From assembly GCA_015231885.1 (NCBI GenBank), contig JADGAT010000001.1, forward strand, positions 215,436 to 279,435: a DNA stretch of 64,000 nucleotides. The letters are read 5' to 3'. Below are positions 25,411 to 34,405 of the stretch, in pieces (the first letter of the stretch is position 1; each line of letters begins with the position of its first letter). This DNA comes from SAR324 cluster bacterium. Its GTDB lineage: Bacteria > SAR324 > NAC60-12. The notes below the pieces were generated by a model, which was given only the letters and a program-made list of their open reading frames with translations, made no database searches and was not told the origin of the DNA. The translations under genes were made by a program, and so were the position numbers.

Positions 25411-26135
25411 AACAGTTGCTGAAGAAACAGCATCGTATTAGGACAGTCTTTTTTTTGAGACTCCAACTCTCCGGGAAATTGATGAAGCCCATCATACCAA
25501 AACGCCAAATCTTCACTGGTATCCATATCAATTTCTTCAGACAATAATTGGTACGTGGTCGACTGCTCATCACATCGTTTGAGAACTTCTTCTCGGTCTA
25601 TCCCTTGTCCCCAGACAATCCCTTCTTCCATCAATCCCAGCGGTTGAGAGCAGCCCACTAAGTACATGCCTCCTCCATTATCTGGCCCAATGACCATAGA
25701 GACATCGTCCAAATGAACAAACGCTTGATGAATTTGCTCCATTTTCAATTGCGGCACATCACTGCCGATCAGAACCATTTTCTTATATCCCTTTTGCGCA
25801 CAATCCCTAAAGCTCTGCTCCATCAATTTCCCTAAATCTTCGACACCAAAAGGCAGCAGCTCAACTTGCTGGGGATTCAAAGAAAACTGTTTTTCGAATG
25901 GTTCTTTCTCTTCTGGAAGTGCTCCTCCCAGCATCACCAACAAATCAAAATTACCCTCAGCACAGTACACAGCAGTCTGAAAACGTAAAATCAAATCCTT
26001 TAAAAAAGAATAATATAATATCGATGCCTGCTCAATGTTCAGAGGAGAGGGAGAGAATTCCGATTTGGTCATCCTGGTTTTCACCTTGCCCACTCTAGGA
26101 TAACGGACAAAGACAATCAGCACATCAGAAGACAT
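25392..26135 (-). CDS. TIGR04282/DUF2064 family nucleotidyltransferase-like protein
   Basis: A 247-residue GT-A-fold protein: VFVRYPRVGKVKTRM at the N-terminus, VLIGSDVPQLKMEQIHQAF and GPDNGGGMYLVG in the middle, and DMDTSEDL near the end. These are signatures of the rSAM/selenodomain-associated transferase 1 family, which usually sits next to the TIGR04283 family, as here. The two genes are tail to tail and overlap by 19 bases. Substrate unknown. Confidence 0.88.
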   Translation of the reverse strand: MSSDVLIVFVRYPRVGKVKTRMTKSEFSPSPLNIEQASILYYSFLKDLILRFQTAVYCAEGNFDLLVMLGGALPEEKEPFEKQFSLNPQQVELLPFGVEDLGKLMEQSFRDCAQKGYKKMVLIGSDVPQLKMEQIHQAFVHLDDVSMVIGPDNGGGMYLVGCSQPLGLMEEGIVWGQGIDREEVLKRCDEQSTTYQLLSEEIDMDTSEDLAFWYDGLHQFPGELESQKKDCPNTMLFLQQLFYDLRK

Positions 26136-26320
26136 AAAAATCGCTAAAAATTGGTTTAGAGGTCATCAAATGGTTTCTATCAGAAGGCCATGTCATAGCA
26201 TTATATGATCAAAAGCTCTAGCAGCATTTTTGCTGATTTGAATTGAATGCCTGCAGAAGATAATCTAAATTGGAAGTCTGATTGCCACCTCGACCACTAT
26301 GAGAATAATATAATTAAAGA

Positions 26321-27025
26321 ATGTCCAATACGATCCAACAATTCATTAAATCTTTAAAAAATAAGCCATCCTCTGATCATGTATTCAACCCTTGGTATGA
26401 CTGCGATCCAGATAATGATGAAAATACAGAGGCACCCAATATTCGCAAAGCCCACTTGCAATATTACCTGGAGCAGAGAAAAGATAGTGCTCGTTATTTA
26501 TTAATAGCAGAGGCTATCGGCTACCAAGGGGGGCATTTTAGCGGCATTGCCATGACGTCAGAGCGCATTTTGCTAGGCCATCAGCATCTAAAAGGCATCC
26601 ATCCCCATCACGTATTCCAACATCATACCCCAAAACGAACCAGCCATCCGGACAAACGGCCCAAAGGCTTTTCGGAACCGACAGCAACCATTGTCTGGGG
26701 GAGTTTGCTCCAGATGCAGCTCAACCCTTATGAATTTGTCTTATGGAATGCCGTTCCCTGGCATCCTTATCAACCAAGCCATCCAAACGGAATGCTCAGC
26801 AATCGCACTCCCACCTCTTATGAATTGGAGTACTCCTGGCCTTTTCTCCTTTCATTTCTCAAGCTGTTTCCAAGCAGTCGTGTTATTGCCATCGGCCAAA
26901 AATGCGCAGCCACTCTTCAGTCCTTGCGGCTCGACTGCCCTGTAGTTCGTCATCCGGCCAATGGAGGAGCAACCCAATTCCGAGAACAAATTTATGCTTT
27001 TCTGAGCAAAGACAATGCTTCTTGA
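26321..27025 (+). CDS. Uracil-DNA glycosylase superfamily protein
   Basis: A 234-residue protein with AEAIGYQGGHFSGIAMTSER (about residues 68-87), LWNAVPWHPYQPS and the C-terminal VVRHPANGGA, the three conserved parts of a UDG-superfamily group found in many bacteria. The last motif corresponds to the H-P-S loop of uracil glycosylases. Substrate range is not known from sequence. The gene's end overlaps the convergent heptosyltransferase gene by 34 bases. Confidence 0.85.
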   Translation: MSNTIQQFIKSLKNKPSSDHVFNPWYDCDPDNDENTEAPNIRKAHLQYYLEQRKDSARYLLIAEAIGYQGGHFSGIAMTSERILLGHQHLKGIHPHHVFQHHTPKRTSHPDKRPKGFSEPTATIVWGSLLQMQLNPYEFVLWNAVPWHPYQPSHPNGMLSNRTPTSYELEYSWPFLLSFLKLFPSSRVIAIGQKCAATLQSLRLDCPVVRHPANGGATQFREQIYAFLSKDNAS

Positions 27026-27990
27026 AACACTTGTTCGGGTGTAATTTTCCAAAGGCAATCGTAATGGTGATAAGGGCAAATGCGTTGAAAACAAGGAGAG
27101 CAGCTAAGGTTTAGGTAAACCACATGAGCAGACGAATTCAAAGGACTCGTCCAGGTCAAGCTGGTTGATCCAAAGATGGCCACTTGCGGACGCTGCAAAG
27201 CTGCCATGATATGCATACTGCCTGAGTCATTACTAACCAGCAAACGCGCCTTTGCCAAAAGAGCCACCAACTCTGTCAATGATGACTTCCCACACCAATT
27301 GTAAACACCCTCTCTTTGTTGGCAAATCGTTTCACCATCCTCATGATCCGCCTCTGTCCCCAGCACAATGATTGGATACTGATGAGCACGCAGCAACTCT
27401 ACCAATGCTTGATAGTGCTGTACAGGCCACTGTTTGGCTGCCCCGTAAATGGCTCCAGGTGCCACAGCAATATACCCTTCCGGCAATTCCTTATACCCCT
27501 GAAGTTGATTTTCCACCCACTCTGGAGAAATATCTAATTTTGGGAAATGGCGTTTGAAAGAAAAAGGCATATCCAGTAAAGAGAAATACTCTTTGACCAA
27601 GTGTTGAGTACGGGGTGAGTGCTCATAATGTTTTACCGGTCTTAGCAGCCAGTTTCGCAAATTACCACCATAACCAATTCGTTTTTTGCTTCCACTGCAA
27701 AACGCCATCCATGCTGAAGAAAAGCTTGGAGGCAGTATATAAAAGTCGTCATACTCATCTGCCCTCAACGACTTACCAAACGCCCCTGAAGAATTTCTGT
27801 TTTTATCAAATACCCAAATACGACCGCGGTGCGGTAAAGGAAGCTTTTCAAAGCCCGATTTTACAATTAAATCGACTTGCGCGTGTGGATAGCTGTCCAA
27901 CACGGCCTTAATGAAGGCCGTAGCCATCATTAAGTCACCCAGCCAGTTTGGCGTACGGATAATGATTTTCTGAAGTTTTACAGAATTCAT
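26992..27990 (-). CDS. ADP-heptose:LPS heptosyltransferase (family 9)
   Basis: A 332-residue GT-B enzyme of family 9: IIRTPNWLGDLMMATAFIKA at the N-terminus, VAPGAIYGAAKQWP, and LLVSNDSGSMHIMAALQRP with FGSTSLTWTSP at the C-terminus. This is the heptosyltransferase II (WaaF) pattern, including the W-P spacing after the APGA motif. It adds heptose to the LPS inner core, which supports a Gram-negative envelope. It ends inside the uracil glycosylase gene. Confidence 0.9.
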   Translation of the reverse strand: MNSVKLQKIIIRTPNWLGDLMMATAFIKAVLDSYPHAQVDLIVKSGFEKLPLPHRGRIWVFDKNRNSSGAFGKSLRADEYDDFYILPPSFSSAWMAFCSGSKKRIGYGGNLRNWLLRPVKHYEHSPRTQHLVKEYFSLLDMPFSFKRHFPKLDISPEWVENQLQGYKELPEGYIAVAPGAIYGAAKQWPVQHYQALVELLRAHQYPIIVLGTEADHEDGETICQQREGVYNWCGKSSLTELVALLAKARLLVSNDSGSMHIMAALQRPQVAIFGSTSLTWTSPLNSSAHVVYLNLSCSPCFQRICPYHHYDCLWKITPEQVFQEALSLLRKA

Positions 27991-28126
27991 GGGAATTTAA
28001 AAAACTTGCTTAAACATATAGAAACCGGAAAAATATGATTCTTGACTTTTCTTTCTTATGAACATTCTGTAGTAGACGATTTCTTGATTTTCAATATTTA
28101 TTGTCTACTATATCTTATGAAAAATT

Positions 28127-28735
28127 ATGGTTCGTATTACAAAAGTATATACAAAAACAGGAGACACTGGAGAAACCGGTTTAGTAGGAGGAAGAAGAAT
28201 CCCCAAGACCCATCTCCGTATTGAAGCCTATGGTACTGTTGATGAGCTAAACAGTGTTATTGGTATAGCACGTTGTTTTAATAGTCAAAAGGAACCTTCC
28301 CAACGGCGTAATAAATTTGAACTAATTTTACAGGCAATTCAGCAGAAGCTATTTGATCTGGGCTCCGAACTGGCAACCTACCCAGGAGATGAATATGAGG
28401 GGCAGATCACCGTCTGTGAGCAAGATGTACAATGGCTGGAAGAAGTCATTGATGCCATGAATAAAGAAATCCCTCCATTGACCAGCTTCATTTTACCTGG
28501 AGGCAGTCCTCTGAATGCTTTCTTACACCAGGCAAGAACACTATGCCGGCGTGCAGAAAGAGAGGTGATTCGCCTGAGTGAAAAAGAGCCCATCGGTGAT
28601 ATAATTATTCCTTATCTCAACCGTCTTTCTGATGGTTTATTTGTATTTGGACGCTGGGTCAGCACGACCATGGGGGAAACGGAAGTATTGTGGGAACCAG
28701 GCAAAGGCACACCAGACTGGCATTGGGATGAGTAA
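28127..28735 (+). CDS. Cob(I)yrinic acid a,c-diamide adenosyltransferase, PduO type
   Basis: A 202-residue PduO-type ATR. The N-terminal KVYTKTGDTGETGLVGGRR binds ATP; EAYGTVDELNSVIG, the helix motif with HQARTLCRRAER, and LNRLSDGLFVFGRW are all conserved. It makes adenosylcobalamin from cob(I)alamin. No cobalamin riboswitch was recognised upstream. The ribosome site is weak. It precedes the permease gene by 50 bases. Confidence 0.94.
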   Translation: MVRITKVYTKTGDTGETGLVGGRRIPKTHLRIEAYGTVDELNSVIGIARCFNSQKEPSQRRNKFELILQAIQQKLFDLGSELATYPGDEYEGQITVCEQDVQWLEEVIDAMNKEIPPLTSFILPGGSPLNAFLHQARTLCRRAEREVIRLSEKEPIGDIIIPYLNRLSDGLFVFGRWVSTTMGETEVLWEPGKGTPDWHWDE

Positions 28736-28785
28736 TAGAAAAATAACCATCGTCCTCCCCTCCGAACATCTATTTTAAAGAAACC

Positions 28786-30984
28786 ATGGCAGAATCCCCC
28801 AAGCAATTACTAAAAAAAGAGCTCAATCTCTTGAAAGTTTATGCAATTGCTACCGGCACCACGCTGAGTGCCGGTTTTTTCCTGCTCCCTGGACTGGCAT
28901 TTACAGAAGCAGGCCCGGCCATGGTCCTCAGTTACATGATTGCGGCAATACCACTCATTCCTGCAATGTTCAGCATGGTAGAACTGGCAACGGCCATGCC
29001 GCGTGCCGGCGGTGCCTATTACTTTCTAGACCGCAGCATGGGGCCATTAGTCGGAACCATTGGCGGGTTGGGTACCTGGTTAGCTCTTATCCTTAAAGCA
29101 TCCTTTGCTTTGATTGGTATGGGGGCTTATGTCACGTTATTCTGGCCCAACCTTCCAATTATTCCGATCGCTGCTGGATTTGCGGTTATATTTGGTTTAG
29201 TCAATCTATTTGGTGCAAAAAAATCTGGTTCCTTCCAGGTTGTGATGGTAATTATCCTTTTATCCATCCTCTCCGGATTCATTGGACATGGCATGTTCGA
29301 GCTAAACCCCCAGCACTTTGCCGGTTTTTTTGATAAAGGCACTTCTTCCATTTTTTCAACAGCGGGTTTGGTTTATATCAGCTATGTTGGAATCACAAAA
29401 ATAGCCAGTGTTGCAGAAGAAATTAAAAATCCTGTCAGAAATTTACCACTAGGCGTATTTTTAGCAATTGGGACATCAATTGTTGTTTATGGCTTAGGAA
29501 CTACTATCATGGTCGGTGTGGTTTCCCCAGAAAAATTAGCAGGTGACCTGACACCCGTTGCAACTACAGCTGAAATACTCGTAGGTCCCTGGGGAAAAAT
29601 CCTTGTCACCATTGCAGCAATTGTGGCCTTTTCTTCCGTAGTGAATGCGGGAATCCTCAGTGCTTCCCGCTACCCGCTGGCAATGAGCCGCGATCACTTA
29701 ATTCCTTCTGTCCTGAAAACACTCAGCAAAAGGGACACCCCCAAGTACTCTATTTTTCTCACTGTCGGAATAATCCTGATCCTGGTCACAGTATTTGATC
29801 CCACAAAAATCGCCAAGCTCGCCAGCGCATTCCAGCTTATGATGTTTGCCCTCATTTGCCTGGCAGTTATTGTGATGCGTGAAAGCAAAATTGAATCCTA
29901 TGATCCGGGATACTGCTCCCCCTTCTATCCCTGGATGCAGATTTTTGGCATCCTGTCTCCATTCTGGCTCATTATTGAAATGGGATGGCTGCCCACCTTA
30001 TTTACTGCCAGCCTCATCTGTATAGGCACTGGCTGGTATTTTTATTATGCTCAAGAAAAAGTTGTACGCACTGGCGCCATTTACCATTTATTCGCCAGAC
30101 TTGGACAACAACGTTTTGAGGGATTGGATACGGAACTGCGGGGTATCTTGAAAGAAAAGGGGCTGCGTGATGAAGATCCATTTGAAGAATTGATTGCCCG
30201 TGCCTCTGTCATTGACCTGCATTCCGATCACAGCTTTGAAAGAATAGTCCAAAAGGTTGGACTTTTGCTAAGCAAACAATTTGCAATCAATGCCGATACA
30301 CTGCAACGACAATTCATGAAAGAAAGTCAAACTGGAGCAACTCCCGTTTCCCGTGGAGCGGCACTCCCCCATTTGCGTCTGCCAGAGTTTAGCGCAGAAA
30401 TGCTGGAATCCGAATTCTTAAAAGGAAGCCGGACTGGAGCAACTCCCGTTTCTCATGGAGCAGCACTTCCTCATCTACGTCTCTCAGAGATACGTCAAGC
30501 AGAATTGGTATTGGTGCGCTGCATCCCCGGTAGTTATGTTCTTGATGGTGAAGGACTCTATGAAAATCCAGAAAAAAAACGGACCCATGCTTTTTTCTTT
30601 TTAGTCAGTCCTAACGAAAATCCAGGGCAGCACTTGAGGATTCTGGCACAGATTGCAGGAATTGTAGACGAAGAACAATTTATGGAGGAATGGCTTTCAG
30701 CAAGGGATGAACAAGAACTAAAAGAAACATTGCTGGGGGATGGACACTTTATTTCACTGCGCCTGCGGGCGGCCACCCCCACTTCGGCTTTTATCGGGCA
30801 TGAAATACGAGAACTTCAGATACCCGAAGGCAGTTTGATCACTTCCATCCGCCGTAGAGGCAAATTGATTATCCCTCGTGGAAACACCATGCTTAAAGAA
30901 AATGATCGTCTCACTATCATTGGAGATGCCAAAGGAATTCAACACCTCTACCAACAATATGAGCACGATACTTCTGAGCTATGA
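28786..30984 (+). CDS. APC-type amino-acid permease fused to PTS EIIA-like and RCK_C domains
   Basis: A 732-residue fusion. Residues about 10-410 form a twelve-helix APC permease (KVYAIATGTTLSAGFFLLPG at the start, ATAMPRAGGAYYF). Residues about 440-620 resemble PTS EIIA of the fructose/Ntr type (ATPVSRGAALPHLRL carries the usual phosphorylatable His). Residues about 655-730 are an RCK_C (TrkA_C) ligand-binding domain (IRELQIPEGSLITSIRRRG). The part around the EIIA histidine is duplicated in tandem with a 102-bp period, giving two copies of TGATPVSxGAALPHLRL. The substrate is unknown; the C-terminal domains suggest control by phosphorylation and by a small ligand. Confidence 0.9.
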   Translation: MAESPKQLLKKELNLLKVYAIATGTTLSAGFFLLPGLAFTEAGPAMVLSYMIAAIPLIPAMFSMVELATAMPRAGGAYYFLDRSMGPLVGTIGGLGTWLALILKASFALIGMGAYVTLFWPNLPIIPIAAGFAVIFGLVNLFGAKKSGSFQVVMVIILLSILSGFIGHGMFELNPQHFAGFFDKGTSSIFSTAGLVYISYVGITKIASVAEEIKNPVRNLPLGVFLAIGTSIVVYGLGTTIMVGVVSPEKLAGDLTPVATTAEILVGPWGKILVTIAAIVAFSSVVNAGILSASRYPLAMSRDHLIPSVLKTLSKRDTPKYSIFLTVGIILILVTVFDPTKIAKLASAFQLMMFALICLAVIVMRESKIESYDPGYCSPFYPWMQIFGILSPFWLIIEMGWLPTLFTASLICIGTGWYFYYAQEKVVRTGAIYHLFARLGQQRFEGLDTELRGILKEKGLRDEDPFEELIARASVIDLHSDHSFERIVQKVGLLLSKQFAINADTLQRQFMKESQTGATPVSRGAALPHLRLPEFSAEMLESEFLKGSRTGATPVSHGAALPHLRLSEIRQAELVLVRCIPGSYVLDGEGLYENPEKKRTHAFFFLVSPNENPGQHLRILAQIAGIVDEEQFMEEWLSARDEQELKETLLGDGHFISLRLRAATPTSAFIGHEIRELQIPEGSLITSIRRRGKLIIPRGNTMLKENDRLTIIGDAKGIQHLYQQYEHDTSEL
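30331..30486. repeat. 102-bp in-frame tandem duplication in the EIIA-like domain
   Basis: The DNA actggagcaactcccgttt occurs at 30331 and again at 30433. Each copy encodes TGATPVSxGAALPHLRL, so the presumed phosphoryl-accepting His is present twice, 34 residues apart. DNA identity in the core indicates a fairly recent event. Confidence 0.9.
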
Positions 30985-30988
30985 CTGT

Positions 30989-32524
30989 TCAATGAATCAA
31001 TTTAAAAGAATGGTATCCCCCCGTTGGATGCAGGCGATATTCCTTCAGATCCTCTTTGATAATGACGACATTATTGTTGTACCACAGGCTTAAATAAGGA
31101 AGATCTTCAGCAAGAATCTGCTGAACTTGATCGTAAATGGTTTTTCGTTTCTCTGAGTTCATCTCAACACGCCCTGCTTCTACAAGTTGATCCAATTTCG
31201 GGTTGGTGTAGCGAACTCGGTTGTGACCACTTGGTGGAAATTGAGTCGAGTGGAATGCATTATAATAAAAATCAGGCTCCGAAACTCCAACCCAGCGTAA
31301 AGAATAAAGGGCAAAATTACCAGATGTGACATCCCCAAAAAATGTTCCCCATTCCAGAGAGCGAACATGGATCTCTATGCCAACTTTTTTTAATTGTTCT
31401 TTAATAATTCGTGCCTGCCGAACCGCTTCTTTGTTACTGGTAGTTTTATACTCCAAAGTAAATCGTTTGTTCCCTCGAAGAGGGTATCCTGCCTGATCCA
31501 ACAACTGATTTGCTTTTTTCAAATCATAGTTGTACTGAGGTAAATTTTTAGAATAAAACTCATTTTGAGGTGTCATTAAACTATTAGCCTTAACAGCATG
31601 GCCATGTTTATAATATTGAATCAATTCTTCCCTGTTCATGGCATGCGCAATTGCCTGACGTACCAACTTGTGCTTCAAAACAGGGTGTTTCATGTTAAAC
31701 CCAAGGTACTGATAGCTCAATGCGGCGCTTTCCAGAAGTTTATATTTTTGGTTTAATGGCTTTGTTGTAAACTGTTTCAACTTATCCATAGGAATGGCAT
31801 TGATGCCAAAATCAACACTTCCTTTTTTGAATTTCAAAAACCGTGTATTGTCATCTTTGATCACTTTGAATACAATTTGCTTCAAAGCTGGTTTTCCCCC
31901 ATAGTAATAAGGATTAGGAGCTAAGATGATCTGAGACGCAGTTTTGCGTTTCAATTGAAAGGGACCTGCTCCAACTAATCGAATTTTTCCTTGTTCATCA
32001 GTAGATGTTTTAAAAATAGGAATGAACAGATCTAACAAAAAAGAAGCTTGCGGAGCAACTGACTCGAAACGGATGGTATGGGGGCCTATCACTTCGACTG
32101 CTTTGATTTTTTCTTTAACAAATTGAAAAGGAGATGCGGTTTTGGGATCCATTACTGAGTCAAACGTATATTTGACATCAGCTGCCATGACTGGGGAGCC
32201 ATCAAAGAATCGTGCATTTTTTCTTAGATAGAAGATATAATTTGTCGGGGTGGGAGTTTCCCAGCGCTCAGCCAGGGAAGGGATTATTTTTAAGTCGTAA
32301 TCCTGCTCAATCAAAGTGCCATACAACAACTGCTGAGTGATTCGGTAGCCATTCACATCATTGGCAAGCCTAGGGTCTATGGTTTTAGGCATTGCATTCA
32401 ACGCAACCACTAATTCTTTGGCATACCCCCCACTTTCCGGGATACCCAATAACAGAAAGAAGGCAATATACAAACATCCTTGTTTGGCCCATTGCATACG
32501 CAGTATCAATTTGCATCGATCCAC
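30989..32524 (-). CDS. ABC transporter substrate-binding protein, peptide/nickel type (SBP_bac_5)
   Basis: A 511-residue family 5 binding protein. After a signal peptide (hydrophobic core CLYIAFFLLLGI, cleavage probably after GGYA) come LVVALNAMPKTIDPRLANDV, LAERWETPTPTNYIFYLRKNARFFDGSP and SLRWVGVSEPDFYY, typical of DppA/OppA-like proteins. No lipobox is evident. The frame opens with GTG at 32524; ATG at 32497 is the likelier start for the signal peptide. No permease or ATPase genes are adjacent, so it is an orphan binding protein here. Confidence 0.9.
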   Translation of the reverse strand: MDRCKLILRMQWAKQGCLYIAFFLLLGIPESGGYAKELVVALNAMPKTIDPRLANDVNGYRITQQLLYGTLIEQDYDLKIIPSLAERWETPTPTNYIFYLRKNARFFDGSPVMAADVKYTFDSVMDPKTASPFQFVKEKIKAVEVIGPHTIRFESVAPQASFLLDLFIPIFKTSTDEQGKIRLVGAGPFQLKRKTASQIILAPNPYYYGGKPALKQIVFKVIKDDNTRFLKFKKGSVDFGINAIPMDKLKQFTTKPLNQKYKLLESAALSYQYLGFNMKHPVLKHKLVRQAIAHAMNREELIQYYKHGHAVKANSLMTPQNEFYSKNLPQYNYDLKKANQLLDQAGYPLRGNKRFTLEYKTTSNKEAVRQARIIKEQLKKVGIEIHVRSLEWGTFFGDVTSGNFALYSLRWVGVSEPDFYYNAFHSTQFPPSGHNRVRYTNPKLDQLVEAGRVEMNSEKRKTIYDQVQQILAEDLPYLSLWYNNNVVIIKEDLKEYRLHPTGGYHSFKLIH

Positions 32525-32572
32525 TAATTTTTCAGCAACATTATTTGATGGTGAAAGATAAGGCTTACCGAA

Positions 32573-32695
32573 TTAAGAAGAAGCGACTACTTTAGGATTT
32601 TGAATTCGTTTCAAATGAGTCAGGAACACAATACTGGGGCAGATCACGAAACTAAATAACACCACTGCAAAAAATAAAATCCAACTTAATGCCAT
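32573..32695 (-). CDS. Small single-helix membrane protein (40 residues)
   Basis: A 40-codon frame starting MALSWILFFAVVLFSFVICP, then a basic tail with HLKRIQNPK. It has an excellent ribosome site (AGGAG four bases before ATG). One membrane helix with a cytoplasmic basic end is predicted. No family recognised. It lies upstream of the binding-protein gene on the same strand, within 50 bases, so the two may be co-transcribed. Confidence 0.6.
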   Translation of the reverse strand: MALSWILFFAVVLFSFVICPSIVFLTHLKRIQNPKVVASS

Positions 32696-32914
32696 AATAC
32701 TCCTAATAAAAAAATGATTGAATTCTGATTAGGATACCACTCTCTGTACCGAATTGCACTTCAAAAATGAAAAGATTTTCATTATTTCAAAGCAAATTTT
32801 GACTGTTTGAAATCAAAATAGTAAGAAGAATGTATTAGCTAAAGAATATTGGTCATTTCATAGGAATAACTGAGGCACATTTTCCCACCGCTTAAGCTTG
32901 GAGTAAAAGAAACC

Positions 32915-34405
32915 ATGGAGCCTCCTATCAACGAACAACTTCATAAATATATAACCTTTCGTGTCGATAAGGAGTTGTTTGGTGTACATATTGACGTCGT
33001 ACAGCAAATTATTTCTCCCCCGACCATTGCACACATTCCACGTACTCCAGAATATTTTCTTGGGATTCTGAATTTGCGTGGCGAAATGATTTCCGCAATT
33101 GACCTGAGAATGCTTTTTCAATTACCAAAGATTCCTCCTGATTCTGATCAACGTATTGCAATTATGGATTTCCATAATTCCCGCCTGGGAGTGCTGGTTG
33201 ATATTATTGAAGGAGTGATCAATGTCGATTTAGGGCAAGTCCGCCCACTTCCGCCGCTGCTTGACCCAACAATAACAGACTATTTGATTGGATCATTTCA
33301 GGTCAATGAAGAAACCACCATGCTTTTACTCGATCAAGAATTGCTCATTGACCCGAATGATTTTCAATGTCAGGAAATTCCTCATCAGGATCGCACAAAT
33401 GACTCTGGAGAATTGATGCCTATTGAAAACGAGTTGGTTTTGCTTGGATTCGAGATTTTAGGAGAACAATTTGTTCTTGAGGTTAAAGACGTTGATGAAA
33501 TTATCCAATTGCCCTCCATCACTCAAGTCCCCAGGGCCTCACATATCATTGAAGGGGTATTCAATCTACGACACGAAATCATTCCCATCATCCGACTCAC
33601 CCGAAGGCTGGGAATGCGTGATACCGAAATCAAAGAAGATGCCAATGTATTAGTTGTCAGCCTAGCAGGAGTAAAGCTTGGCGTTATTGTAGGAACAATT
33701 CAAGAGGTATTGCGAATACGGGAGTCCGAAATCAAACAGCTCCCCAATAATGTGACTGGGGAGCTCGCAGAACATTTAGGCGGTATCATACAAAAGGAAT
33801 CCAATGGTCAGCACACGATCCAATCTGTTCTATTATTAGACAAATTATTCAGCTTAGACGAATTGAATAGAATCTCTGATTTCCAGGCAAAAGAAATGCA
33901 GACACTCCAGGTGGAAGAAAGTGGAGAAGAAATATTATTACTACTGAGGTTTAAGATTGCGGGTGATCTTTATGCGTTGCGGGTGTTGCAAGTAAACCAA
34001 ATTATCAATATGCTCAGTTCACTGCCAATCCCTCAAGCCCCTTCTTATGTACAGGGAATCATCAACGTGCGTGGTGAAATCATCACAGTTCTTGATATTC
34101 CTCGACTACTGAAATCTCCCAACCCTTTGGATATAAAACGCGCAAAAATTATCATCGTGGAAACCAACACTAGAAAAGTAGGATTTCTTGTAGAAGAAAT
34201 TGTAGGAATCGCTCATTTATCTAATCAAATCTTCGATTTTCCTGAAAACTGGGGACAACATGATGATGAACATTCGTTGGTAGAAGCAATTGGTAAAGAA
34301 GAAAACGGCCAGGTGACAGTACTTTTAGACGTATTTGCCACATTTCATCATGCAACCCAGTACGTAGAAGAACATTTTTCATCTTCCCAGCCCAACTATG
34401 AGTGA
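32915..34405 (+). CDS. Triple-CheW-domain chemotaxis coupling protein
   Basis: A 496-residue protein with three CheW domains in a row: about residues 8-145 (YITFRVDKELFGVHIDVVQQ, ILNLRGEMISAIDLR), 170-325 (FEILGEQFVLEVKDVDEI, VFNLRHEIIPIIRLTRRL) and 345-485 (FKIAGDLYALRVLQVNQI, IINVRGEIITVLDI). There is no CheR, CheA or receiver domain. CheW couples receptors to CheA; multi-CheW proteins are thought to cross-link arrays. No receptor or CheA gene is nearby. The stop overlaps the next gene by eight bases. Confidence 0.93.
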   Translation: MEPPINEQLHKYITFRVDKELFGVHIDVVQQIISPPTIAHIPRTPEYFLGILNLRGEMISAIDLRMLFQLPKIPPDSDQRIAIMDFHNSRLGVLVDIIEGVINVDLGQVRPLPPLLDPTITDYLIGSFQVNEETTMLLLDQELLIDPNDFQCQEIPHQDRTNDSGELMPIENELVLLGFEILGEQFVLEVKDVDEIIQLPSITQVPRASHIIEGVFNLRHEIIPIIRLTRRLGMRDTEIKEDANVLVVSLAGVKLGVIVGTIQEVLRIRESEIKQLPNNVTGELAEHLGGIIQKESNGQHTIQSVLLLDKLFSLDELNRISDFQAKEMQTLQVEESGEEILLLLRFKIAGDLYALRVLQVNQIINMLSSLPIPQAPSYVQGIINVRGEIITVLDIPRLLKSPNPLDIKRAKIIIVETNTRKVGFLVEEIVGIAHLSNQIFDFPENWGQHDDEHSLVEAIGKEENGQVTVLLDVFATFHHATQYVEEHFSSSQPNYE

